From contig CAJQUW010007784.1 in the NCBI GenBank assembly GCA_907163375.1, forward strand, positions 620,001-684,000: a stretch of DNA of 64,000 nucleotides. The letters are read 5' to 3'. The position numbers and the translations under genes were made by a program. The notes beneath the pieces were generated by a model. The model was given only the letters and a program-made list of their open reading frames with translations, did no database searches and was not told the origin of the DNA. This document shows, one piece after another, positions 22,150 through 33,282 of this stretch. The stretch is from Prostheceraeus crozeri (Eukaryota > Platyhelminthes > Polycladida > Euryleptidae). Positions within the stretch are counted from its first letter, which is position 1. Each line of letters opens with the position of its first letter.

Positions 22150-23955
22150 GTTCGTCTTGCACTTGAAAAGCCAGAAGCAATTATTTCACTATGTGCTTAT
22201 TTCCAAGAATGGTCACTTGGACAAGAATATTATATTTATACAGTGACAATGGATTCGTAGGTCTTGTGTACGAGACGAGTAAAATTCGCATTGACGGATT
22301 ATGTTAATCAAGAAATCGAATGTTTTTGTATGCATGTATCTTACTTAGAAAATCCGCTTACATTGCGTCAGTCATTACTGAGCTATGATCGCTGTATGAG
22401 CACACACTTTCTGACATTTTAAAACCTACCTCATTATTTAGCTGAGACAAAAAAGAAGACATCTGAAACAGATCGATACATAAGGAAAAAGTCACATTAA
22501 TTATATATCTTTCAATTTAGCATCGATGGCATTCATTTACATATCACGGAGTAAAATAAGTCGAAATTTCGGCGATTAAGACTTAATTATGTCGATCCTC
22601 GAAACAATTTGTTAAAATCAAATTTCACAGACAGTAATTCGCGACATAACGAGCTGATGGTTGTCATGCGATGCTGGATTCGATACAATTTATGTTTCTT
22701 AAGCAGATTGTCAAAGCATGCAAAATTTAGCACTGACATTAGAAATGATATTCTTCCAAAACATAAAGTGAAAATACAATGCTTACATCTGCAAGATTCG
22801 AAATATACAAAGAAAGAGAACTATTCATTAAAGTACTGATATTTTTTGATTACATAAAGTGATTCAAGGAACATAACAAACAAATATCCAATAGCAGAGG
22901 ATGAAAATCAATTGAGAAAATAAGGAAAGATTGAGACTCAATGAGAACTAACAATCGTTATGAAGAATAGGATAACAGAGAGATTATTTGATCAGTGTAA
23001 CTAGGATAGATCAATGGATGATGCCCTCTAATGAAAAGGAATATTATTGATGACAAGGAAAACTTCATGAAATGCGAGAAAAGAATTTTTCTAAAAAAAA
23101 TAAGGAAGCCTGGATACTGCCTTCGTAGAATAACTCATGGGATCCCGTGAATCTCCCGGGAGTGAAGAACAACTATTAAGGAGAACTGTTCAAAGTTTTG
23201 ATGGAATAAAAACAATCTTTTACTGTCATTTAGTAGTAAAAAGTTTGATGTGCAGTTTAAATGCATGTGCTTACAATATTATTTCAATTTATAGATAAAT
23301 GGCTCTACTGTTTGTTTTACCGCATTTGTCACGCTTGATGATAGAAACGACTCGAGCTTGTACATTTTTAAGATTACGCATTAATTGTTGTCTGCATAGG
23401 AGAATGCATACACATGTGTCAGTGTCATCTATTTTTGCGACAACTGAAAACTGCTCATTACAAAACAAGGGGAGAAACAGTTCGAAGATTATAATAAGGC
23501 GAGTTAATTCAGGCACCTCCACAACCTGTTGGACCAATGCTCTGATGTCAGTCTTCAACATCTGATAGGAACGCTTTGAAGGCGTTAAGCTATACATGGG
23601 CCAAAAATTCAAAAAGAGGACAATGAAGGAAGCTGTTTTTGAACGGTATTTTTGCTTGTTCATTGCTACTTTCTCGAAGTTTTGCTGATTTCTCTTAGTG
23701 AATTCAAAACAATTTAAAAACTTGAGCATTTTTAAAGAAGCCCGGTAAACCACTCTTGTGTTCCTACATGAAGCCAACCTGCATGTATATGTCCCCTCTT
23801 CGTCATTCAAGGTTCGAGGTGGAAAAAAGATGCAAAACGAGGGAAGAATCAGAAGGCGAGAACACCAAAGCGGAACTCGATCCTCCTACGTACGCTAGAA
23901 CAAAAAGGAGTAATGTCTAAAAAAATACAAGCGGGAAAGGAAAACGTCAATCCAT
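22150..23955. other. No recognisable gene; one long unassigned frame
   Basis: A minus-strand frame at 23289-23810 is 173 codons, long for such AT-rich sequence. It includes DEEGTYTCRLAS, which recalls the end of an Ig-type domain, followed by a hydrophobic region (FIVLFLNFWPMYSL). I could not assign it, and no splice sites support it. Confidence 0.3.
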
Positions 23956-23959
23956 TTCT

Positions 23960-24470
23960 TTTTGTTGATCGAAGCAGGTCTCTAACTCAGATTCTAGATT
24001 CAACAAACTCTCCAACAATACGAGGTAAAAAGAAGGCGGCGTGCACTTTATGGTCGAGACAAGTCTCATGCCGTCTAAAATGTATAGAATAGAAAAAAAA
24101 CAATTTCCAAAAATTGTTCCAAAAAGCAGGAGCGGTAAAAAGGAGTGTCGAGTATCGTATTTAACGATCGAGACACATCAACGCAGAATCTAGATACAAA
24201 ATGATGCAATTCTAAAAAATGTGGGTAAAAGAAAGCGCAAGCTTTTCAGTGTTCTATCAAAGCAAGTCTTTCATTCTGCCCAAATAGAGCAAACTAAGAA
24301 ATTAATAACAAAAAAAGCAAAGGCGGGGAATAGAAGACGTCAACCATCTAATGATCCAAGACAAGTATATTTCTCTGCCCAGATAGAGTAAATTGCAGAA
24401 ATTTATTCCCAAATAGAACTGGGCTCGTGAAAAAGAAAGCGACGCTGTATACCTATAATACCTATCTTTC
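23960..24470. repeat. Degenerate tandem array, units about 86-115 bp
   Basis: A motif close to GATCGAGACAAGTCTC recurs at about 23967, 24053, 24168, 24256 and 24354. Several copies are followed by an AGATAGAGTAAA-like box and by A-rich segments ending in GGCG or AGCGG. The units are strongly diverged in sequence and length. No coding frame crosses the array convincingly. Confidence 0.55.
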
Positions 24471-24736
24471 ACTCGCCACCAATTAATTGTGGTAAATTTG
24501 AGAAATTCCGACAAAATAGGGATTCTGAAATTAGCTCTGAATCAAAAAAATAGGATAAATTTCCAAAAAACATGAATAATAGGAAAAATAGATTTGTGAG
24601 GCCTGCATCATTCAGATTCTTGACACGGTTCTCAAACTGATCTAAGTTCTGAGGTTATGGGTCTGGGGGGGGGGTTGCCAGCGCAAAGAGCTGCCTACTT
24701 GCTCATAAATGTAATTTATGTCAGTTCCGATGATAA

Positions 24737-25108
24737 TCAAAGGAAGGAGATGCAATCTTGTTCTCGGATTCTGTTGCCTTGAATATAAATGCTGTGATTG
24801 TCTTCATCGGCTTTAAGTCGTGAGTGCAGAATAATGCATCTGAGGTTTTGAAGGATTGGAATACACACGTCATTTAAGGTTGTCTCATTCGGAATCCCTG
24901 TAAAAGTTATCATCACGAATGTCGCATAAGTGCTGAAATTGTTGAGTGTTCTTTTTAGTAGCTTATTGGAATTGATGAGTGTGTTGCTGCCATCTGCATA
25001 GACCACCAATTTGTTCACTACATGCAATTTGGGAGAAGAAAATGGAATCCAAAATTGACCTTTGAGGAACTCAAACATTAACAAGTTTGGCGCTAGACTT
25101 TTGCCCAT
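24737..25108 (-). pseudogene. Decayed LINE reverse transcriptase fragment
   Basis: The 123-residue minus frame aligns by eye with the centre of non-LTR reverse transcriptases. It has a degraded GS.L.P.LF segment (LKGQFWIPFSSP), then VVYADGSNTLINSNKLLKRT in place of the catalytic YADD block, then HSIYIQGNRIREQDCISFL, matching the I.I.G..IE.V..FKFLG segment that follows the palm. YADD reads YADG here, so the catalytic pair is lost. No neighbouring domain was found. Confidence 0.5.
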
Positions 25109-25552
25109 CTGAGACGACAGACATCAGTCGGTCAAGGCAAGAAATTTATGATGCTGACCAAACCAACAACTCCAGAAGACCTGAGCTTAGTAAGCAGTGC
25201 CAGATGGTAGACTTAATCGATTGCCATAGAAATATTCAAGGCAACTGATCTCCTGTCTACTTTTCTGTCTGTGCTTCAGATAGCAGGTTCTGAGTTTCAA
25301 GAAAGTTGGCATATTGGCTTATCAATGCTATTTGAAGCAATTAGAGACAGACTGAAGGGACTTTTAAGCAGGAAACACGAAAACTGCTTTCTAACAAACG
25401 GGAAACTCATAGGTGAGTGCATAGGCTTGGATAGTAAAAGTAGCAGTGTTTATTTTTTTTGAGAATGTAAATCAAACATTTCACAGACACAGTAGTTTTC
25501 GTCGTAATAAAGACATGTGGCAAATAAATACAAAGTTAGTTAGAGTTCTTAA

Positions 25553-25949
25553 TCCTTTAACGGCTGAGCCCGAGTTAACTCGCATCGAGTGTAATCAGCA
25601 GTTGGTGACGGTGACAATGGAGTACAGCAGGAAACTGAGCCCAAGTTAACTCGTATCGGTAGGGCAGGCAACTGTCACTGACAGATATAGTTTTCCTTTC
25701 ACTGTTCACGGATACCGAGTTAACTCGAGTTAAGTATGAACTGACTTAAACTCAGAGACACCGAGAGAATTACCTAAGTTGGTTCAGTGATATTGTCTTG
25801 CCGTCTCGATACGAGTTAACTCGGGCTCAGTTTCTCATTGTATTACCGCCTACAATGCACCAGTGATATTGTCTTGCCGTCTCGATACGAGCTGACTCAG
25901 GCTCAGTGAAATTCGGTAGGTAAATAAAATATGCACCGCAGCCAAAGGG
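25553..25949. mobile_element. piggyBac-like MITE (397 bp)
   Basis: TTAA lies on both sides (25549-25552 and 25950-25953). Inside it the termini read TCCTTTAACGGCTG on the left and, reverse-complemented on the right, CCCTTTGGCTGC. TTAA plus CCCTTT is the piggyBac hallmark. The interior holds five copies or near-copies of the palindrome CGAGTTAACTCG (25571, 25642, 25716, 25812, and a degraded copy at 25888). It also has a 76-bp-offset direct duplication of CAGTGATATTGTCTTGCCGT (about 25785 and 25861). No transposase frame. Confidence 0.8.
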
Positions 25950-26099
25950 TTAAAGCGAATCATAAAAGGCACGAGAGTTGCAACGTACCGAAGTCCTTGA
26001 AAAGTCAATATAATGCTGGGAAATTCGAAGTTTCTCGGGATAAGATAATGCAGGATATGGTTCCGGTTGCTACTAATGTGATCAAAAAAGACGAGCACT

Positions 26100-27545
26100 C
26101 AATCTGTTACGGCGACGCGTTATGATGTCACTTGAGCATATACATTTCCCTTCTTCGATGTCCATCATTCTGTGGGCTCTCTTGTCTATTGAAGCTAAAA
26201 CACTTGCCAGTGAGTTGCTTATACCGACGAAACACGAACAGGCATAATCCACAATCGAGGCCATGTTTTCAAAATGTGGTCGAGGTGTGATGATTTATGC
26301 CAGTGAGACGTGGCCAATCACTATGCAGGACCTCAATCGTTTGAGACGCGGTGACAGTGCGATGATCAGGTGGATCTGTTCAAACCGGCTAGCTGATCGG
26401 GTTCCTACTGAGAATCTAAGGAGACGGCTTGGCATCCATTGGAAGCTGTCATTCGATGGGGAAGACTCTGCTGGAATGGTCATGTGCAAAGAATGCGAGA
26501 GGACTCCTGGGCAAAGAAAGTGATGAATTTGGAGGTAGAAGGACACAAGCCAAGGAGACGACCGAAGAAGAGGTGGTGCGATAACGTACGAGCCGACTTC
26601 AGGACGTTAAACCTTAGACACATCGACGTTCAAGATCGGAACGTGTGGAAAATTGCCATCAAACCGGACAGACGTTTGCCAACGTCCAACACTCGAAACA
26701 CAGGGGGGGGAGGAGAATGGTCGATAAATCGTGGAGTGAGTGACTTAATAACAGATGTTTACACTGCGTGCAATTGTCTTGCGTCTAGAAAGGGGCTTCA
26801 GCCTACGAAGTGCGTGAAAACGGTACGCTGCTTTCTTCTTTATCTCCGTGATATGAGCTCGAAAACTAAGATGGCCACTCCGATGGTCACTCCGAGGATT
26901 TCAATGCAATTTGATGTTTCGATTACATCAAGAAATGTCAGGTTAGCTTGATACGATCGTCGTTGTGCGGCCATAATTTTTGACTTGCTTTTGCTGATCA
27001 TGAGCTTGTTCTGAAATCACCGGTTCTATATGTTCTTCATTTCCTCATGAATCAGTTTCAATGAGCTTTCAGATTTTAAGAAGGAGACAATTAGAAATAC
27101 ATCATCTGCATATTTGAACATGTGTGAAAGAGAAGATGAGGGCATCAAGTCACCGATGAAATAGTTGAATAGAAATGGGCCTAGCTTAGATCCTTTCATA
27201 ACGCCTGAATTCAAAATATATGGATCACTGAATAGACCATTTACCCGTAATACATTTCTTCGATTCGACAGAAAACTATGCAAACAACTGACGAATCCTT
27301 TTGGATATTCACGATCGATGAACAATTTGTAATAGGATCTTGTGGCTTATTGCATCAACAGCTTTATTTATATCGACACTGACTATTAGCACACCATTTG
27401 TGGAAAGGTCATCAAACGTTCGCTCGCAAAATCGTGTACGTCAATTAAAGACGTAGTCGACGATGACGCGTGAAATCTATGTTGGGATGTCCCACAATCC
27501 ATGACCAATCGATATCTAATACTATACAAAACGGCATCCTCTATG
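26100..27545 (-). pseudogene. LINE (CR1/jockey-like) reverse transcriptase remnant, interrupted
   Basis: Reading the minus strand downward, the motifs appear in the normal order for a non-LTR reverse transcriptase. GTSQHRFHASSSTTSLI (the QHGFR..ST block) is near 27470. VSVDINKAVDAISHKIL is near 27370. CLHSFLSNRRNVLRVNG and GVMKGSKLGPFLFNYFIGDL then lead to the catalytic KYADDVFLIV near 27110. SKSKSKIM and IEILGVTI are near 26900, KKAAYRFHALRRLKPLSR near 26800, and SIVDYACSCF...IDKRAHRMM at 26150-26262. At least three frameshifts break it. Between the last two blocks a plus-strand LINE fragment has inserted. The catalytic YADD survives, but the open frame does not. Confidence 0.75.
26265..26755 (+). 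pseudogene. LINE (RTE/craft-like) C-terminal fragment inserted in the LINE above
   Basis: The plus strand encodes GVMIYASETWPITMQDLNRL, then MIRWICSNRLADRVPTENL and RRRLGI. A frameshift near 26440 is followed by EAVIRWGRLCWNGHVQRM, KKVMNLEVEGHKPRRRPKKR and W...VRADF..LNLRHIDVQDRNVWK. This is the conserved C-terminal block downstream of the reverse transcriptase in RTE-like LINEs (SETW..., R.LRW.GHV.RM, GRPRKRW). It is 5' truncated, as is usual for LINE insertions. ATGTTT occurs at both junctions (26263 and 26755) and is a candidate target duplication. The orientation is opposite to the host LINE. Confidence 0.75.
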
Positions 27546-30500
27546 ATAAACAAAAGCAAAGGTAGAAGGTAGGATAAAGCTAGAAAAAAGTCAGGTAGAC
27601 GTACTTGAGCTCATATGTAAAGTTATCCATGAATTATGAATATTTTATTATGGTTATTGAATAATGGTGGTGAATTATCACCTGGTTCACACGATTTCAA
27701 GCTATCGAGACCTAGGTGCTTCATCCATGAGAAATACGATGGAATTCTATCTCCATCGCCGACTAGTGAATTATTTTTCGCACACTCCTTACGAGATGCT
27801 TGATTTTATCATCTAAAAAGTTTCTGTCGTACGACTTCGTCACAACGAAGTGTTGGGATGGAGGATTTGCTCCAACTGGTGACATTGTAGATCCTGTAGA
27901 AAAGCATAGGGCCAAGCTTTTCAGTGGCAATTGATTCTCGTATACTAATAAATTAATACTTGTAAATTAATACTGCTACTACAGTACTACGTGCTGGCTT
28001 GTGTATCTTTTCAGATTGTATTGACAATGGTTTGGTTGTGTCAACAATGTTCGTCTTTAGTCATCACTTTAAAACAAAGTTCACGAGGTATTTTCAAATT
28101 GAGTCAAGTAGCAAATTATGGAGTAACTGCTAACTCGAAAACCTTCAAAAAATCGATTCATTTAGACCACTAACATTTTGCCATATAAATATGTTTTGAC
28201 AATCCGATATCAATATTACAGAACATCGATTCAGGTACCATCTAATAGCATATCAACAACAAATAATTCCCATGGTAAATTCCATGCCTAACGAATTACA
28301 ACATGCAAAAATCAGAACAATTAGAACATGCATTTACGAGTGTCCATGCTAAAACAAACCATTATACATCAGATTTAATTTAAGCCAAACTGCTTTTTCA
28401 GTTACGAAATTGAAGCAATCGATTTAAACTATTGCCTGTGTTGAAATGTGAAATTGCAAGTTGCCCAGTGAACTGAATAAGTACTCTGGATATTGTTAAG
28501 GCATTGTGAATTCTTTCGATTCAACAAGATTCGCAGGCCTCTTCACATGTCTTTCAAGTTTGGTAAAATAAATAGAGTATGTCAGGTCGGCCATTATTGC
28601 ATCTTAGGCCTACAAATTATGTAAATACCATATTAAAAACTTATCAGCAGATTGCAAACGATACTATCGAAACAAAATAGCGCACATGAGTCATTCTCAG
28701 TCAACAGACTCCCAATATCTTTTATTTGAGTATTGCAGGATTGCATGAGTTTTCGTGCTTTTCAAGATAATTTTTGCGAGAAATCCTATGTCATGTCAGA
28801 GGACACTGGATTCGTGACAATAGACTGTAATTCAGTGTCTCATCACTTTTGCAATTAAGCAAGAGGAGATTCTAAGCAACACTATGAGTAGATACACTTT
28901 CAGACACAATTATACTAAGATCATGTATTTCTATAGGATAAATTGACCACTCAAGAAGCTAAAGAGTAGGCAGTACTGGCTTTCAATGAAATCATGATAT
29001 TAAAATACTAAAATTACCATTTAAAGCAAATGCTATCTCATGAATTCGCCAATTATATTTTCAGGTTAAATACATGTATGTCATATAAAAAATGCTTGGT
29101 TAAGCTTTGGAAACGTTAACATGCTTAATTTCTGCTATTGTATGACAACTGTCATCCGACTAAAGAAATTATAATTATTCAATATTTAATACCAAAGAAA
29201 TGAAAACAACTGTTTGAATGATGTGAATTAACTAACATTTGAATCCATGCTTTTGTTGTTGTGAAATGTACAGATTATGCTTTGAAAAAGAATATAGGCA
29301 AGTCTATAATGCTTACATCGTGCATTTAGTTACATTTGGTGTAGCACTGAAATACCGAAGATATTACCTAACTCATTCGAGGAAAAATTTGTGATGATAA
29401 TGACACGAAAGTGGGACAAAGCTAGTACAGCTGCTTAAGACTGAATCTTGAACTTTGAATCATGATTGTCTGTGCAAGGAAAGGGTTCAGGACTGTCCGT
29501 GTGAAGAGTGGTACAATCACTCACACTTCCTATGGTCTGAACAACATATTTTTACAATTTTTACACATTTGATGATTGTCATTCACGAAGCTGTTGAAAA
29601 AGCTTTTGGATTTCATATTGTTATTCAATTTTTCTGCAATACATACAAAGATATATTTAGGGGAAATCGAAAATGTCATTAATGTGAGAATGACTCATAC
29701 TGAATCTATACAAAAAATTTGCAAACAAATCTAACAAGCAAAATAAAATGACAATCAAATTAAGTTGACGACGATTAACATAAGTATGGAAACATTGAGG
29801 TAATTACGTTTGATTGCTCGTCTCCAAAATTTGTGGTGGTCATATTGCTCTCATCTTCATTAGCATAAACAAGCACGAATTTTGGATCGCCCGTATCCAT
29901 GTTTCGTCACTGCAGTTGCCGACTACAACGCAGGAAAATATTGGATGACATTTTTCATCTAACATTATCTTTAACAATGTCAAAATTACAAGAAGAGGCA
30001 TTGATTCATAACTTCAAAACAAGATGGATTAATTATTTGGGAAACCATTTATTCCTGCAAGAAAAACTGCATTCCTCTCTATAAAAATGAAAAATGGTCA
30101 TATCCGAGATCATTAACAGAATGGAAAGCCAGACTGCCCTTGCCGTCTGAATAGTGGCTGAGTTAATTAATTAGATTGATCAAAATAAACTTTAACATGT
30201 AAGTTTCCAAAAGCATTATTTCATGTCAATATTAAGCAAAATTTACACAACTCCAAGGAAATGTGCAACTCTGAAAAGGAAAATCGAGTTCAGGACGATG
30301 GATATGTTATTTTGAGTAAATGCTCATTTTGATCATAAATCAAGATCATCACATGTAAATCGCGAAACAATCAATGTTAAATTATTGATACTGTTTCGAA
30401 TGTTTTAAAATTATTCTTTGACAGAACTTTTGAATATGAGACACAATTCGATTAGCACTCGAAAAAAAATACTGGTGATGGTTGTTGATTGGATGATGGT

Positions 30501-31867
30501 ATTACTTACAGTATAATGCATGATTGAAAAACATGAGTGATATAAAAGTATCTAGCACGATGTTGTAATTAATATAATACATAAAATATGATATAAAAGT
30601 TTATAATTAAAAGATCCATGAAAATAATGCAAAGAAGATATGCCAGCTGAAACAATTTTGGTGCTTTCGACATCATATTTCTGTGTCAGCAGCCCATCAT
30701 CATCTTGAGGAGAGACACATGTGAATAAAAAAGTTCAGTCATTTTTTTGAAAAATATCTTTTACAAAATGTTACGGAATGGCTGCGGTCACCGTGCATAC
30801 GTGCATGGCACACAATATTCATCAAATGATTTCATCAATACATCTATTGATCCAATTTTTTCTCAAAGCGAATTATTCGATGTACAGGGACTTGAAATTG
30901 TTGTGGTATTATCGAGGTTTGAGTACCGGTATTTGCAAATTACGTGTCTTTTGTACTTCTAATTCAATCGTGAAAACATGTGCGAAAGTTATGCAACAGT
31001 ATGAAACAGCTATGTGAAAGACAAAAACATGCGCTAAATTATACAAGCCATGATCGAATCAAATATACAGTTGCTCTCATGGATTGGATAAGAACATCAT
31101 GAGCTGCGGAAGTGTGAACTTACTGCTCCCGAAAACTGTTAGTAACACCAACAAAGAAAGTCGTCCATCTCTACAGTGTGCCAAAAAACTCAAGCCTTAA
31201 GTATTATCCGCTCAGTTTGCAACCATTACCGATTTTAGGTGAGGCATGACTAAATGCAAAATATATTTTCATGTGTTACATATTGTAGGCTTGAGTATGG
31301 GTCACAAAATGACCAGGGGCGTGCAGTGCAGTTACAGATTGGGCACTACTATTATCTGCATTTCTCCTATTCAGAAGCCTCTGTATTCTCAGACAAGATT
31401 TTTCATGACAAGCCATAAATTGTATATTTTTGCTATTTGCAACATAATTTTGTAAACAATTATCTGACATAGTAACATAGTCGCAACATAAAGACATAGT
31501 TTTTTTGTTGCATAGTTAATTATCAATACTGTTTCACCCTCACGATTGTAAAATAAAACCATCATTATTTTGTATCTTCGGTTGTATTCTAAAGCATTCG
31601 GCATCGTCTTTATTGTCCATCGAAGCACAATCTAGAAAACCATTAATGCATAAAAAGGTGAGTCTAAAAAGATTTTAACTGTTTTCATTTGCAAATGAAG
31701 TGCATGTATACTGTATACAAAAAGCGACAAAATTTATTCAATAAGCTACCTTGTTTTCTCTATTGCAACCTGGGCCTCGAATAAAACCCGAGTTTAGAGT
31801 AGTCAAAATGAAATAGGAGCCGGGCCGCTAAACAAACAGTGGGAGCAGTGGGAGCCTACTTCTGCTA
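27546..31867. other. 4.3 kb without a recognisable gene
   Basis: AT-rich, with only short frames. On the minus strand near 30665-30725, CTCAAGATGATGATGGGCTG followed by GTCGAAAGC recalls the ..AAGATG....CGAAA motif near Penelope-like element ends, but no coding part accompanies it. Nothing else was recognised. Confidence 0.4.
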
Positions 31868-31869
31868 TA

Positions 31870-33280
31870 CGAGGTCTGTCTAAAAAGTATCCGACCATGA
31901 TATCTAACTTTTAGTGCCATGAATTTAGAATGACGAAAAACTTATCAAGTATGTTTTGAAACTTGCTTTACTTGAATTCAAGGTCAAATGACGATTTCTA
32001 TTCTTCATATCCGATCACGAGGCATTTGAATCACGTGATAATTTTACTTTCGGCGAATTTCAATTTTTTTATTTCAATCAGTGATGGCAGAACGGTTAGC
32101 ACAGCGCTGCTGTATCAAATTTTGTCAAAAGTTGGGTGAAACTCAAGCGGAGACAATTCGAAAAATACAACAGGCTTTTCTTGATGAATCCATGAGCATC
32201 ACACAGATAAAAGAATGGTATAACAGGTTCAAGGAAGGTCGAACATCTGCGGAGAGTGACTTCCGATCTGACCGGCCATTGACGTGTCGCACAATGAAGT
32301 TGTCATAAACAACGTTAATGAACTCATAATGGACGATCGCCGTTTGAGAGTGCGAGAAATCGGTGACCAATTGAACATCAGCAAAGACTCTGCCCATGTC
32401 ATTTTGACACAGGATTTGGGCATGCACCGAGTGGCTGCAAAATTTGTGCCAAGACTGCTTTCTGAAGAGGAGCGGTGTGTGCGCAAAGAAACCGCTGCAG
32501 ATTTGCTCCAAACTTGTGACGCAATCCCTGAGTACCTGGATACCATCATTACCGGCGATGAGACATGGGTATACGGTTATGACCCGGAGACCAAAGCACA
32601 ATCGTCTCAGTGGAAACGCCCATCATCACCGAGACCGACGAAAGCACGCCAGGTGCGTAGCAAAACGAAGGTCATGTTGACGGTCTTCTTCGACTGCAAG
32701 GGAATTGTGCATCACGAATTTGCACCAGAAAATCAGACAGTGACGAAAGAGTACTACAGAGAAGTTCTACGACGTCATCGAGAAGCAGTTCGACGCAAGA
32801 GGCGGGATTTGTGGGAGTCAAAAAATTGGCCTTTGCACCATGACAATGCATCGGCCCATTCCTCACAGTTGGTTGGAGATTTTTTGGCAAAGCATGGCGT
32901 CCCTCTCGTTCGCCAACCTCCTTACTCACCAGACTTTTCCCCCGCTGATTTCTGGTTGTTTCCAAAGGTAAAGAAACAGCTGAAGGGCCATCGATTCCAG
33001 ACTCGAGAGATTATCATAGACAGTGTGAGAGATCAACTGCTGGCCATCCCAGAAGAAGGATTTCGGGGGTGCTTTGAAAATTGGAAGGTTCGGTGGTCAA
33101 AGTGTGTTGACTCTGATGGGGCTTATTTTGAAGGACTCTGATACTGTTTACTGTATACGTGTATTTTCGGCATTAAATTGTTATGAACGAAATATATAGC
33201 AAGTTCAAAATTAGGAAATAACTTTTATTTTCTTCTTTAGTCGGAAAGATGAAGGTCGGATACTTTTTAGACAGACCTCG
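31870..33280 (+). mobile_element. mariner transposon, nearly intact
   Basis: TA flanks (31868-31869, 33281-33282) bound long terminal inverted repeats. The left end is CGAGGTCTGTCTAAAAAGTA and the right end, reverse-complemented, is the same over the first 20 bases and a few more (TCCGACC). The element is 1411 bp and carries one transposase gene on the plus strand. The perfect termini and almost open gene mark it as the youngest DNA element in the window. It belongs to a different lineage from the copy at 6533-7875. Confidence 0.95.
32084..33141 (+). pseudogene. mariner D34D transposase with one frameshift
   Basis: The gene starts at the ATG at 32084 (MAERLAQRCCIKFC) and has the N-terminal helix-turn-helix region (ETQAETIRKIQQAFLDES, then ITQIKEWYNRFKEGR). 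A single shift near 32280, in the SDRPLT stretch that precedes the linker, moves translation into the frame that stays open for about 285 codons to the stop at 33139-33141. The catalytic half is complete: TGDETWVYGYDPETK (first Asp), LHHDNASAH (second Asp) and YSPDFSPADFWLFPKVK (third Asp). There are 34 residues between the second and third, the mariner hallmark. The linker motif is degraded (SDRPLT in place of SGRPST). Total length near 350 residues is normal. As it stands the frameshift separates the DNA-binding and catalytic parts. A sequencing error at that base cannot be excluded. Confidence 0.9.
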
Positions 33281-33282
33281 TA

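Noticed and set aside
23289..23810. 173-codon minus-strand frame as a gene
   Set aside because: Long for this composition, but no domain, splice signals or conserved motif beyond a short DEEGTYTC-like phrase; kept only as a remark in the gap description.
30660..30725. Penelope-like element end
   Set aside because: Only a loose AAGATGATGATGGGC...GTCGAAAGC resemblance; no coding remnant or repeat structure nearby.
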